The position numbers and the translations under genes were made by a program. Shown piece after piece: positions 1 through 8,477 of a stretch of DNA of 64,000 nucleotides. Location of the stretch: NCBI GenBank assembly GCA_963774765.1, contig CAVZGP010000015.1, positions 51,502 through 115,501 on the forward strand. The letters run 5' to 3'. This DNA comes from Sva-07 sp963774765. GTDB lineage: Bacteria > Actinomycetota > Acidimicrobiia > Acidimicrobiales > Ilumatobacteraceae. The stretch's first letter is position 1. Every line of letters begins with the position of its first letter. Under the pieces are notes generated by a model. It made no database searches, was not told the origin of the DNA, and worked only from the letters and a program-made list of their open reading frames with translations.

Positions 1-643
1 ACTCGATCATCTTGTCGACGAAGCCCACCCGGTGACGTGCGGGCAGGTCGTAGCCGTCGAGAATCGCCGCGCACTGTGCGAGTCGCGTTGTGGTGTCGGG
101 GAGCTCGTTGAGTCGAGCGACGTCGTCATCATGGAGCTGCGCGTTCAACCAGGCGACCTGGGCCAGTTCCCAGACCGCGTCCACCGGGCCTGCGTTGTCC
201 CAATCGATGAACGCCACGGGCAAGCCGTCGCGCGCCAGGATGTTCCACGGGCCGAGGTCGCCGTGTCCGATCACCGGGCTGCTCCCACCCAACGACCGCG
301 CGAACCACGGTCGCCACGCCGGCTCGGGTCCCGGATCGAAGCCACCGGTTGCGTCGTGGAGTTGACGGACCATGCGGCCGATGTGCCACGCGGCCTCGAC
401 GCTCCACGCACGCGGCTGCGGGCTCGTGCCCTCGATGAATGCCAACTGCTCGCGTCCGTCGAGAGCGAATCCGTCGCCGACGGGACGCGGAGAGGCCTCG
501 AATCCACGGTCGCCCAAGTGATGAAGCAGATGCATGACGGTGCCGCTCTGCGGGGCACGCTCCCTGAGCACGATGTCGCCGAGGCGTCTCACCTCGGTCT
601 GCGATCCGCCCGGGAGCAACTCGCCGTCGACGTTCTCACCCAT
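1..643 (-). CDS. Phosphotransferase (APH/choline kinase-like), 3' end missing
   Basis: Reading frame from an ATG at 643 to the window edge, 214 residues, no stop, so the C-terminus lies outside. It shows the aminoglycoside phosphotransferase/choline kinase fold signature: a Brenner-type catalytic loop (GHGDLGPWNI, about residues 131-140) followed by the metal-binding segment FIDWDNAG about ten residues later. Members transfer phosphate from ATP to small hydroxylated substrates; the substrate cannot be told from sequence. The nucleotide-binding N-terminal lobe is short compared with full kinases. It is downstream of the citrate synthase on the same strand, with about 94 bp between them. Confidence 0.82.
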   Translation of the reverse strand, partial: MGENVDGELLPGGSQTEVRRLGDIVLRERAPQSGTVMHLLHHLGDRGFEASPRPVGDGFALDGREQLAFIEGTSPQPRAWSVEAAWHIGRMVRQLHDATGGFDPGPEPAWRPWFARSLGGSSPVIGHGDLGPWNILARDGLPVAFIDWDNAGPVDAVWELAQVAWLNAQLHDDDVARLNELPDTTTRLAQCAAILDGYDLPARHRVGFVDKMIE

Positions 644-737
644 CGAGCGAGTCTCCCACCTGCGCCAACGCCGAGCTGGCCCAGTTCCGGCGAGATCTGC
701 GCGCAACAGGTGCGCTCATCTCTCACCTCACGGCCGG

Positions 738-1859
738 TCAGCCCACGGGTGGGCCGACGTAGCGGCTCGACGGACGGATGAGTTTGCCGGCGGCCGCCTG
801 CTCGACGATGTGGGCGCACCAGCCGACGGTGCGGCTCACGGCGAACGTCGGGGTGAACATCGAGCGCGGAAGGCCGGCGGTTTCCATGACGACGCCGGCG
901 TAGAACTCGACGTTGCTCGGCAACGGACGGCCAGGTTTGAGTTCTGCGAGCGTGACGAGGATCTCAGCCTCCACCGCTGTCGCCAGCTCGACCAGGTCTC
1001 CGCCGAGTCGTTCAGCAACCTCACGCAAGAGCGCCGATCGCGGGTCCGGAGCTCGGTAGACGGCGTGGCCGAAGCCCATGATGCGCCGACCTGCGGCAAC
1101 CTCACCTCGTACCCAGTCGGCCGCTGCGTCGACCGATCCGATCTCATCGAGAGCGTCGAGCGCTCGACTTGGCGCGCCGCCGTGCAATGGCCCGGCCAAC
1201 GCTCCGAGCGCTGCGCACACGGCGTCGGCCGGGTCGGCTCCGGTCGAGGCGACCACCCGCGCCGTGAACGTCGAGGCGTTGAAGCCGTGGTCGATCGTGA
1301 GGATCATGTACTGCTCGACCGCCCGCGCCGCCACCGGAGTCGGTACCGCGCCGGTCGTCTGGTGCAGGTACGCCGCAGCATGGCCGAGCGTCGGGTCGGT
1401 CTCGACCGGTTGTTGTCCCGAGCCGACCCGGTAGAGCGCCGCAAGGATCGACGGCACGAGCGCCGCGAGCCGCAGTGTCTGCGCTCGCCGGTCGGTGTCG
1501 ATGACGTCGATCGCCGGACTCAGTCCCAGCGGGGCAGCGGAGACCGACAGCACGCAGCGGAGCTTCGACAACATCGTCGCCTCCATTCGGCCGACCGTGT
1601 CGATCACCGGGGCGAGCTCGGGCGGGATCGAACGGAGCGCTGCGGTCTCCGTCCGGAATGCCGCGGCCTCGTCGGGATCAGGCAAGCGACCGTTGCGGAC
1701 GAGGAACCAGACGTCCTCGAACGATCGGGTCCGCGCCAGGACGGTGGCGTCGTACGGGCCATAGTGAAAGAACCCGCGGTCGCCGTCGACAGCGCCGATC
1801 TCGGTGTCGGCGGCGACCACCCCATGGAGTCCGGCAGGTACATCGATCAGTTGCGTCAT
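738..1859 (-). CDS. Citrate/2-methylcitrate synthase family protein
   Basis: 373 residues from the ATG at 1859. An upstream in-frame extension exists but would run through the repeat-bearing promoter region, so I reject it. Citrate synthase condenses acetyl-CoA (or propionyl-CoA) with oxaloacetate in the cytosol. Active-site segments are TIDHGFNAS, GFGHAVYR and NVEFYAG. The last normally carries the catalytic Asp (NvDf) but has Glu here; I recall this variant in actinobacterial paralogues, so it may be a subfamily trait. It is divergent from a second citrate synthase carrying a helix-turn-helix, and the two may be co-regulated or form a mixed complex (inference). Confidence 0.88.
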   Translation of the reverse strand: MTQLIDVPAGLHGVVAADTEIGAVDGDRGFFHYGPYDATVLARTRSFEDVWFLVRNGRLPDPDEAAAFRTETAALRSIPPELAPVIDTVGRMEATMLSKLRCVLSVSAAPLGLSPAIDVIDTDRRAQTLRLAALVPSILAALYRVGSGQQPVETDPTLGHAAAYLHQTTGAVPTPVAARAVEQYMILTIDHGFNASTFTARVVASTGADPADAVCAALGALAGPLHGGAPSRALDALDEIGSVDAAADWVRGEVAAGRRIMGFGHAVYRAPDPRSALLREVAERLGGDLVELATAVEAEILVTLAELKPGRPLPSNVEFYAGVVMETAGLPRSMFTPTFAVSRTVGWCAHIVEQAAAGKLIRPSSRYVGPPVG

Positions 1860-1890
1860 GGCCGCCAGTGTTCGTCGATCACCCCGCGTC

Positions 1891-1931
1891 ATCAACATTG
1901 ATTGAATCAACGTTGACGCAATCAACGATTG
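1891..1931. promoter_or_regulatory. Three 15-bp iterons between divergent citrate synthase genes
   Basis: Three direct copies begin at 1891, 1906 and 1921, exactly 15 bp apart: ATCAACATTGATTGA, ATCAACGTTGACGCA and ATCAACGATTGCGAG. The first two contain the near-palindrome ATCAAC-RTTGA. They fill most of the 88-bp gap between the two start codons and so probably overlap one or both promoters. The obvious candidate binder is the HTH-citrate synthase encoded at 1948 (inference). Confidence 0.75.
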
Positions 1932-1947
1932 CGAGCACGCTGGGGTC

Positions 1948-3096
1948 ATGAGCACGATGATCCGCTCGACCGAGGCCGCCGAGATCCTCGGCGTGTCGAA
2001 GCCAACCCTCTACGCCTACGTCAGCCGCGGCCGGTTGATTCGGACGACCGCCCCCGACGGCCGCACCTCGCTGTTCGAGCGCGACGAGGTGGAGCGCCTG
2101 AGCGCGCAGAGCCGTCGGACCGCTCCCGGGCCCCGCCCGACCATCGATGTCCAGATCCGTTCGGACGTGACCACGATGCACGAGGCAGCGCTCGAATTCC
2201 GGGGCCACGACGTGGTCGAGTTGGTCCGCGGGCACCACTTCGAGGACGTCGCCGAACTCCTCTGGGCGACCTCGCCGGCCGAACCACCGACGGGCACGTC
2301 GTGGCCCAAGGCGGCCGTTGCCGACATGGACGCGATCGCCCGACTCGCCGACGTCGACGCAACGGCGATCGGCCGCCTGGCGATCGCCGCGCACGTGCTC
2401 GACACACTCCACCGAGACGACACCGCCTCGACGGCGGCGCGACGACTTCTCCTCGTGACGCCTGCCCTCCTCGGGTCTCGCCGACGGACCGGTGGCTTCG
2501 CGCTCCGCCTGACGTCAGCATGGAGCGAGCGACCGTCGGCGGACCTCGTGGCCGCCATCGATACCGCTTTGGCGCTGCTCGCTGACCACGAGCTCGCGAC
2601 GAGCACGTTGGCCGTGCGCATCGCGGCGTCCGCTCGAACCACGCCATACGCCGCGTTCGCGAGCGCGCTCGCCTCGATCGAGGGGGTGCTGCACGGCTCG
2701 GCGTCAGCCTCTGTCCACCGTTTCCTCGATCAGTGCGCTGAGCGAGGGACCACGACGGCGGTCGCCGAGACCCACGCGGCGCGACGGCCGGTCCCTGGTT
2801 TCGGCCACAAGGTGTACCGAGGCGTCGACCCTCGATTCGGCCCGTTGACGGACGCGATTCGTCCCATCGACCCTGATGCCCTCGCACTCGTGGATTCGAT
2901 CGTCGAGGAAGTCGGCCGCATACTCCCCCACCAACCGAACGTCGACCTCGCACTCGGCGCGCTCACCTGGGCCGGAGGCCTGCACCCGGACACGCCGCTG
3001 TTCGCTGTGGCGCGCATCGCCGGTTGGGCCGCCCACTACGACGAGGAGCTCGAGGAGGCGCCGCTGCGATTCCGCGGTGTCGCTCGCCCTCGCTGA
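1948..3096 (+). CDS. Citrate synthase with N-terminal MerR/excisionase-type HTH
   Basis: 382 residues. Residues about 5-50 form a helix-turn-helix (TEAAEILGVSKPTLYAYVSR, then a wing with FERDEVERL) of the MerR/excisionase kind. The rest is a compact citrate synthase domain with LADHELATS, GFGHKVYRGVDPRF and NVDLALGAL, so the catalytic His and Asp positions are kept. It may be an enzyme, a regulator sensing citrate-cycle metabolites, or both. Start ATG at 1948; a second ATG lies two codons downstream. It is divergent from the first citrate synthase across 15-bp iterons. Paired citrate-synthase-like genes are known in actinomycetes, but the role of the HTH is unproven. Confidence 0.85.
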   Translation: MSTMIRSTEAAEILGVSKPTLYAYVSRGRLIRTTAPDGRTSLFERDEVERLSAQSRRTAPGPRPTIDVQIRSDVTTMHEAALEFRGHDVVELVRGHHFEDVAELLWATSPAEPPTGTSWPKAAVADMDAIARLADVDATAIGRLAIAAHVLDTLHRDDTASTAARRLLLVTPALLGSRRRTGGFALRLTSAWSERPSADLVAAIDTALALLADHELATSTLAVRIAASARTTPYAAFASALASIEGVLHGSASASVHRFLDQCAERGTTTAVAETHAARRPVPGFGHKVYRGVDPRFGPLTDAIRPIDPDALALVDSIVEEVGRILPHQPNVDLALGALTWAGGLHPDTPLFAVARIAGWAAHYDEELEEAPLRFRGVARPR

Positions 3097-3257
3097 CCGA
3101 TCAGCCGGCGTCGCGGAGTTGTCCCAGCGCTCCCGTCCCGGTTCCTCCCGGTCGCGTACTGGCACTCGGTCGCTCGGCGACGAGTCGCGGCCAGTTCAGC
3201 GACTCCTCACCGTCGACTCCGACAGGGCGCCTGTCACAGAGTTGCCCCACGGTCCGG

Positions 3258-3322
3258 CCCAGTCCGAAATATGCCTCGTTTGTCGCGCTCAGCGCGCAAA
3301 TCCAGGCATATTTCGGGCTGGG
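3258..3322. terminator. Long imperfect hairpin between convergent genes
   Basis: The left arm 3258-3276 (CCCAGTCCGAAATATGCCT) pairs with 3304-3322 (AGGCATATTTCGGGCTGGG) with one mismatch. An inner CGCGC/GCGCG stem sits in the loop. It lies between the convergent HTH-citrate synthase and alpha-galactosidase genes and could end transcription from both sides. There is no T-tract. The rest of the 235-bp gap shows nothing recognisable. Confidence 0.6.
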
Positions 3323-3331
3323 TGGTCGCGA

Positions 3332-5440
3332 TCAGGGTTGGCGGGTGAGGGAGATGAGCACGGCCGACTCCGGGTGCATGACCGGTGGGCGGATGCCATG
3401 GGCGGCGAGCTGGCGGCCGGTCAACTCGACCCCATCGGTCAGCCATGCGGGTTGCGTGAGCGCCATCCCCCAGCGCTCCTCGGGGAGTGCGACATGTTCG
3501 ACCCGATACCGCCCGTCGGGGTCGAGGCCCGGCAGTCGCAGCACCGGCGGCGTGAGGCTCGGCGCGGTCGCAAGCTGAGCGAACGACACCAATGCCTCTG
3601 ACCGATCGGCCGCGTACACCCCATGCGCGCAGAAGCACGGTTCAGTGTCGAAGCGCACCACGTCGCCGCTGTGCAGCAACGGGCGAAATCGCTTGTGAAC
3701 CGCGATGGTCTCGGCAAGTGCCGACTGGCGATCGTCGTCGAGCCGAGCAACGTTCCACTCGACACCGAGATGTCCGAACAGCGCCGTCGCAGCGCGGAAG
3801 GCAAGCGTGTGGACACGGCCGGTGGTGTGCGCGCGCGTCGGTCCGATGTGGGCGCCCATCACCTCGGGCGGGATCAGCATCGAGGCGCCGCGCTGGATGG
3901 TCTGACGTTCGAGAGCGTCGTTGCAGTCGCTCGTCCAGACCCGCTCGACGCGGCGAAGGATCTCGTGGTCGACCCGGCCGCCACCACTTGCACACGACTC
4001 GAACTCGACATCGGGATGACGCCTGCGCAGTTCGTCGAGCAGCGCATAGAGCGCTGTCGCCTGGAAGTGCGTGCCGGGTGCTCCACGAGCGCCTGAGCCC
4101 TGGACGTGGTCGCGGTTCATGTCCCACTTGACGTAGGCGATGTCGTGGTCGCGCAGCAGTGCATCGAGCAGACCGAGGACATGCGCGAAGGCATCCGGTC
4201 GACCGAGATCGAGGACGAGTTGATTGCGGCCGAGCGCCGGCTCGTAGCCATCGGTCGTGAGCGTCCAGTCGGGATGGGCCCGGAACAGGTCGCTGTCCGG
4301 GTTGACCATCTCCGGCTCGACCCAGATGCCGAACTCCATCCCGAGCCGGGTGACGTGTTCGATCAGAGGGGCGAGCCCATCGGGATACACCTCCGGTGAG
4401 ACCCACCAGTCACCGAGGCCGGACGTGTCGTCGCGACGAGAGCCGAACCAACCATCGTCGAGAACGAACCGCTCGATGCCGACGGTGGCGGCGACGTCGG
4501 CCAACCCGCGCAGCGTCTCGAGGTCGTGGTTGAAGTAGACCGCCTCCCACGTGTTGATCAAGACCGGACGTGGGGTTGTCGGGTGCGCAGGGCTCGACCG
4601 CACCGACCGATGAAACCCCCACGTCGCCGGCGTCAATCCATCGGACGAGTACACCGCAACGACCTCCGGCGTCGTGTACGACTCACCGGGCTCCAGCACG
4701 ACTTCGCCGGGATGCAACAGCTCGCCGGCCTGGACGTAGCGTCGGCCGTCAGAGAGGCGCTCGGCGAGCATTGTGTGATTCCCGCTCCACGCGAGGTGCA
4801 CGCCATGCACCTCGCCGACCCATTCGCCGAAGCCCGTGCCACCGGCGAACAGCAGCGGGACGTGTTCGTGCGACGTTCGCCCCCGGAGGTGCTCGGACAC
4901 CACCGCACCGTGGGTCCACGCCGTGCGCACCGGATGGAATTCTCGGCCCCAACGGCCATCGAACCGGAGCAGCTCGTCGGCACCGTCGGGAAGCGGCAGG
5001 CTCACGGTCAACTCCTCGAGCGAGTACCGGCGGTCGCCGAGGTTGGCGATCGTCACCCTGGCGCTCAGGACATCGCCAACGGAGATCTCCGTGGTCAGGG
5101 CCAGACCGGCGACCTCGTCGAGCGACTCGACGGTGAGGACATCGCCGCCGAGGAGGTGTGCGGTCGGCGTGAACCGCGGTGCCCAGTCACGTCCACCGCC
5201 GCGCCTTCCCACCAGCCCGGGTCTGCCGACGAAGCCATCGGCGTGCAGTGGAACGACACTGACCGGAGCGACTGCGCCGAGCGCACCGGCCACGGCGGGT
5301 CGGCCGAGCACCGCGTCGAGCGCCTCGAGATTCGACGCGTCGCCCAGGGCCTGGCCCCAGTGCACGATCGTCGGAGTCGGCGTCGCGACATCGACCACGA
5401 CATCGAACGTCGCGCCGTGGAGGTGGATGTGGTCCGGCAC
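3332..5440 (-). CDS. Alpha-galactosidase, glycoside hydrolase family 36
   Basis: 702 residues, the usual size for bacterial GH36. It hydrolyses terminal alpha-1,6-galactosyl residues of melibiose, raffinose or similar oligosaccharides; no signal peptide, so cytosolic. Family marks: an N-terminal beta-sandwich, then a TIM barrel with FVLDDGWFG, WVEPEMVNPDSDL, KWDMNRD (nucleophile Asp) and ESCASGGGR followed by WTSDCND (acid/base Asp). Start is a GTG at 5440. It is divergent from a sugar-type ABC ATPase, which fits uptake of the same sugars, but the permeases are not in this window. Confidence 0.93.
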   Translation of the reverse strand: MPDHIHLHGATFDVVVDVATPTPTIVHWGQALGDASNLEALDAVLGRPAVAGALGAVAPVSVVPLHADGFVGRPGLVGRRGGGRDWAPRFTPTAHLLGGDVLTVESLDEVAGLALTTEISVGDVLSARVTIANLGDRRYSLEELTVSLPLPDGADELLRFDGRWGREFHPVRTAWTHGAVVSEHLRGRTSHEHVPLLFAGGTGFGEWVGEVHGVHLAWSGNHTMLAERLSDGRRYVQAGELLHPGEVVLEPGESYTTPEVVAVYSSDGLTPATWGFHRSVRSSPAHPTTPRPVLINTWEAVYFNHDLETLRGLADVAATVGIERFVLDDGWFGSRRDDTSGLGDWWVSPEVYPDGLAPLIEHVTRLGMEFGIWVEPEMVNPDSDLFRAHPDWTLTTDGYEPALGRNQLVLDLGRPDAFAHVLGLLDALLRDHDIAYVKWDMNRDHVQGSGARGAPGTHFQATALYALLDELRRRHPDVEFESCASGGGRVDHEILRRVERVWTSDCNDALERQTIQRGASMLIPPEVMGAHIGPTRAHTTGRVHTLAFRAATALFGHLGVEWNVARLDDDRQSALAETIAVHKRFRPLLHSGDVVRFDTEPCFCAHGVYAADRSEALVSFAQLATAPSLTPPVLRLPGLDPDGRYRVEHVALPEERWGMALTQPAWLTDGVELTGRQLAAHGIRPPVMHPESAVLISLTRQP

Positions 5441-5499
5441 CGCGACAGTTCACCACGCGGGCCCGCCACCGCCCACGATCGACGCGCGAGCCACCCACC

Positions 5500-5539
5500 G
5501 ATGAGCCAAACCACCGCATGCGGTCACTTCGCTCATCGC
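5500..5539. repeat. 40-bp dispersed palindrome, single copy
   Basis: Begins GATGAGCCAA and ends CGCTCATCGC, with an inner perfect palindrome ACCGCATGCGGT. It belongs to the same family as the arrays near 21.7 and 55.6 kb; the preceding CCCACC is also shared. It sits in the 208-bp divergent region between the alpha-galactosidase and ABC ATPase genes. Confidence 0.8.
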
Positions 5540-5636
5540 AAGCCGCACGTGCGGGGGCGACAGGAGTGTCGTCGGGGCGGGCACAGCGGCCATGATGGAG
5601 TTCGCACGGGACCGCTCCCGTCGTCCCACCAGAACC

Positions 5637-5641
5637 AGGAG
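5637..5641 (+). promoter_or_regulatory. Shine-Dalgarno AGGAG that decides a TTG start
   Basis: AGGAG ends 7 nt before a TTG at 5649, where the reading frame begins to match UgpC/MsmK proteins. The longer in-frame ATG at 5592 has no such site and adds a tail unlike the family. Confidence 0.7.
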
Positions 5642-5648
5642 CATCAGC

Positions 5649-6722
5649 TTGGCCACCGTCACGTTCCAGCACGCCAGCCGGACCTATCCGGGCACCGATG
5701 CGCCGGCCGTTGACACCCTCGACCTCGAGATCGGCGACGGCGAGTTCCTCGTGCTCGTCGGCCCGTCGGGTTGTGGCAAGTCGACGACTTTGCGGATGCT
5801 CGCGGGGCTCGAGCCGGTCGACGACGGCCACATCCTGATCGGCGACCGCGATGTCACCGACGTGGCACCGAAGAATCGCGACATCGCCATGGTCTTCCAG
5901 TCCTACGCGCTGTATCCGCACATGACGGTGGCGGAGAACATCGGCTTTCACCTCAAGGTGAAGAAGATGAACAAGAAGCAACGCCGCGCACGCGTCGAGG
6001 AGGCGGCGCGGATCCTCGACCTCCACGAACTGCTCGATCGCAAGCCCGCAAAGCTCTCTGGCGGACAACGCCAACGCGTCGCGATGGGCCGTGCGATCGT
6101 TCGTGAGCCGCAGGTGTTCCTGATGGACGAACCGCTGTCGAACCTCGACGCCAAGCTGCGCGTGCAGACACGCACGCAGATCGCCGCACTGCAGCGGGAA
6201 CTCGGCGTCACGACGGTGTACGTCACCCACGACCAGACCGAGGCAATGACGATGGGCGACCGCGTCGCGGTGATGAACGACGGGATCCTGCAGCAGTGCG
6301 CATCGCCGCGCGAGCTGTTCACCAATCCGATCAACGAGTTCGTCGCCGGGTTCATCGGATCACCCTCGATGAACCTGTTGCCGTCGACCACCGACGCTGC
6401 CGATGCGGTCTACGGAACGCTCCGTGTGCCGTTGACCCCCGACCAACTCGAAGCGCTCACCTCGGGCGCGATCACGGTCGGTGTCCGGCCGAACGACTTC
6501 GAGATCCAAGCGGACGGCGGGCTGAACGCCACGGTCGAGTTCGTCGAAGAGCTCGGCTCGGAAGCATTCCTGTACTGCCTCGCCGACGGCACCGACAAGG
6601 AGATCGTCGCCCGCACGGACGGTCTCAGCTCGCTGCAGAGTGGCGACAAGGTGAGCTTGGTGCCGCGACCGGCCAAACTCCACCTGTTCGACACGAAGTC
6701 AGGTGCTCGGCTCCCCGCCTGA
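5649..6722 (+). CDS. ugpC: Sugar ABC transporter ATP-binding protein, UgpC/MsmK family
   Basis: 357 residues from the TTG at 5649. It hydrolyses ATP to power import by carbohydrate-type (CUT1) ABC permeases on the inner membrane face. Walker A GPSGCGKST, signature LSGGQRQRVAMGRA, Walker B VFLMDEPLSNLD and H-loop VTHDQTEAM are intact. After about residue 235 comes a TOBE-type regulatory domain. No permease or binding-protein genes are adjacent; such ATPases often serve several sugar transporters. Its 3' end overlaps the convergent lgt gene by 24 bp. The symbol marks the family; the specific transported sugar is unknown. Confidence 0.88.
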   Translation: MATVTFQHASRTYPGTDAPAVDTLDLEIGDGEFLVLVGPSGCGKSTTLRMLAGLEPVDDGHILIGDRDVTDVAPKNRDIAMVFQSYALYPHMTVAENIGFHLKVKKMNKKQRRARVEEAARILDLHELLDRKPAKLSGGQRQRVAMGRAIVREPQVFLMDEPLSNLDAKLRVQTRTQIAALQRELGVTTVYVTHDQTEAMTMGDRVAVMNDGILQQCASPRELFTNPINEFVAGFIGSPSMNLLPSTTDAADAVYGTLRVPLTPDQLEALTSGAITVGVRPNDFEIQADGGLNATVEFVEELGSEAFLYCLADGTDKEIVARTDGLSSLQSGDKVSLVPRPAKLHLFDTKSGARLPA

Positions 6723-7619
6723 CGGTTCGATGTCGGCGACCGACTCGTCGGCGGTCTGCTCGTGGACGTCCCCGTCGAACGGCACGGTGATCACCGGCTC
6801 GGCGATCGGATGGCGCCGCATCCAGACGAGCACCACCGTGCCACCGACGACCGCCATCAGCGCCACCCACTGATTCCAGCGCAAGCCGATCATCTCGTCG
6901 GCGCGATCGATGCGCATGCCCTCGACCCAGAACCGGCCGACGCCGTAGCCGATGATGTACATCACGAACAGCTGGCCGGGTGCGGGCCGGACCCGCTTGT
7001 CGATCCAGAGCAACAGCAGACACAACGCCAGGCTCCACATCGATTCGTAGAGAAACGTCGGGTGGAACGTGGTGCCGACCGCGTAGATCGCGGTGTCGAA
7101 ATGGGCGGCGTCAATCTCGAGCCCCCACGGCAGGTCGGTCGGCCGACCGAACAGCTCCTGGTTGAAGTAGTTGCCCCACCGTCCGATCGCCTGAGCGAGC
7201 GGAATGGCGGGGGCGGCACACGTCGCTGCGGCCGCCAGTGGGAGCCCGCGCCGCTTCGCCATGTACAGCCCGACCGGGATGCCGAGGAGCAGGGCTCCCG
7301 GAATGCCCAGGCCGCCCTTCCAGATCTGCGGGATGCGGCCGAGGTCGTCGGCGAACAGATCCCAGTCTGTGGCGACGTGGTACAGCCGTGCTCCGATGAC
7401 TCCAGCGAGGACGGCCCAGATTGCGATCGAGCTGGCGTCGTCGCTGGTGCCGATCTCGCGCTCCTCGAGTCGACGTCCGAACAGCCAGACGGCCGCGACC
7501 ACGCCGAGCGCGATCATCAAGCCATACATGTTCAGGCTGAACGGCCCGATCTCGATCGAGTTGAATGACGGGCTGGGGATCGAACCCAGCATCGATGCCA
7601 GCATCGGCGACCCGGTCAA
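6699..7619 (-). CDS. lgt: Prolipoprotein diacylglyceryl transferase
   Basis: 306 residues, polytopic inner-membrane protein. Lgt transfers diacylglycerol from phosphatidylglycerol to the lipobox cysteine of prolipoproteins, the first step of lipoprotein maturation; several predicted lipoproteins are encoded in this window. The Lgt signature GRWGNYFNQELFGRPT is present, and about seven hydrophobic segments are visible. The start is a TTG at 7619 overlapping the upstream esterase stop (TTGA); ATG codons at 7604 and 7592 are alternatives. The C-terminal tail of about 40 residues is acidic and unlikely to be catalytic. Confidence 0.93.
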   Translation of the reverse strand: MTGSPMLASMLGSIPSPSFNSIEIGPFSLNMYGLMIALGVVAAVWLFGRRLEEREIGTSDDASSIAIWAVLAGVIGARLYHVATDWDLFADDLGRIPQIWKGGLGIPGALLLGIPVGLYMAKRRGLPLAAAATCAAPAIPLAQAIGRWGNYFNQELFGRPTDLPWGLEIDAAHFDTAIYAVGTTFHPTFLYESMWSLALCLLLLWIDKRVRPAPGQLFVMYIIGYGVGRFWVEGMRIDRADEMIGLRWNQWVALMAVVGGTVVLVWMRRHPIAEPVITVPFDGDVHEQTADESVADIEPSGGEPST

Positions 7620-8314
7620 CTCGCCGTGACGCGGGCGACGAACTCGCCGGTCATGCGCTCGATGTCGCCGCGGTCGAAGTCCTGTGTGGCGACGTGATAG
7701 CTGCGTTCGAGCCAGACGTGCTCGACCTCACCGCCATAGTTCGCGGCGAGGTGCTCGCTGTTGGCCGGCTCGACCACGTGGTCCTGCCGCGACGTGATCA
7801 ACAGCAGCGGCATCATCAATTCGCCATACCGGTCGGCCATGGGCGTGAGTCCTTGTCGCATGAACGACAGCAGCGGCCGCAGTGGTGCGCCGTCGTAGGA
7901 GCTCTCCTGAACGTCAGGATCAGCGATGTCGCCACCGATTGCCGGAGCGATCTCGGTGCCGTCGTCGACCATCTCCTGGAGCATGTCGAGCACGTCCGAC
8001 GCCTGCGGGGTCGTCGCCGGGTTGATGCAGACGAGCCCGACGACGCTCGCGAGCTCGAATCCCGCCCACAGCGTCAGCGATCCGCCCATGCTGAGCCCGA
8101 CGACAACGATCTCGTCGACCCGGTCAGCGAGCCGACCGTGGGCCGCCCTGACCTCTCCGGTCCAATCGGACCACCCGGTGGTGACCATCTCCTCGACGGT
8201 CGTGCCGTGGCCGGGAAGGCGCGGCATCTCGACATGGTGTCCGAGCGCGACCATCGCTTCGGCGATGCCGCGCATCGACGAAGGGTTGCCGGTGAAGCCG
8301 TGGATCACGAGCAC
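7616..8314 (-). CDS. Alpha/beta hydrolase (carboxylesterase/monoacylglycerol lipase-like), 5' end uncertain
   Basis: 232 residues from a GTG at 8314. Elements of an esterase are complete: oxyanion region IHGFTGNP, nucleophile elbow GLSMGG, Asp in TSRQDHVV and His in SYHVATQDF. However, sensible N-terminal sequence (LAVLPEADPLSHQGSTRTGV) continues upstream in the same frame without a start codon, and an ATG lies at 8381 in a different frame. Removing one base near 8370-8376 would join them. I read this as a 1-nt frameshift, real or from sequencing. The substrate is unknown. It overlaps the lgt start, so the two are probably co-transcribed. Confidence 0.8.
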   Translation of the reverse strand: MLVIHGFTGNPSSMRGIAEAMVALGHHVEMPRLPGHGTTVEEMVTTGWSDWTGEVRAAHGRLADRVDEIVVVGLSMGGSLTLWAGFELASVVGLVCINPATTPQASDVLDMLQEMVDDGTEIAPAIGGDIADPDVQESSYDGAPLRPLLSFMRQGLTPMADRYGELMMPLLLITSRQDHVVEPANSEHLAANYGGEVEHVWLERSYHVATQDFDRGDIERMTGEFVARVTAS

Positions 8315-8438
8315 GCCAGTGCGTGTCGACCCCTGGTGCGACAGCGGATCGGCTTCGGGCAGGACAGCTAGGCGTACTCATCGTCAACGTTTCTACTCGC
8401 TTCGGCCCCCGTCCGGAACCTCGCCGCCCGAAGTTGCC

Positions 8439-8477
8439 GAACGCGACGTTTGGTGTCTGACACCAAACGTTGCGTTC
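8439..8477. repeat. Palindrome with GGTGTCTGACACC core, at the ferredoxin stop
   Basis: Arms 8439-8457 and 8459-8477 pair over 19 bp with one mismatch around a single central T. It overlaps the ferredoxin stop codon (8476-8478), so it probably acts as that gene's terminator, though without a T-tract. The core matches the hairpins near 15.1, 28.5 and 44.2 kb. Confidence 0.75.

Noticed and set aside
7565..7600. T-arm-like GGGTTCGATCCC on the minus strand
   Set aside because: It is inside the lgt coding sequence, and no acceptor, D or anticodon stems fit around it; chance match.
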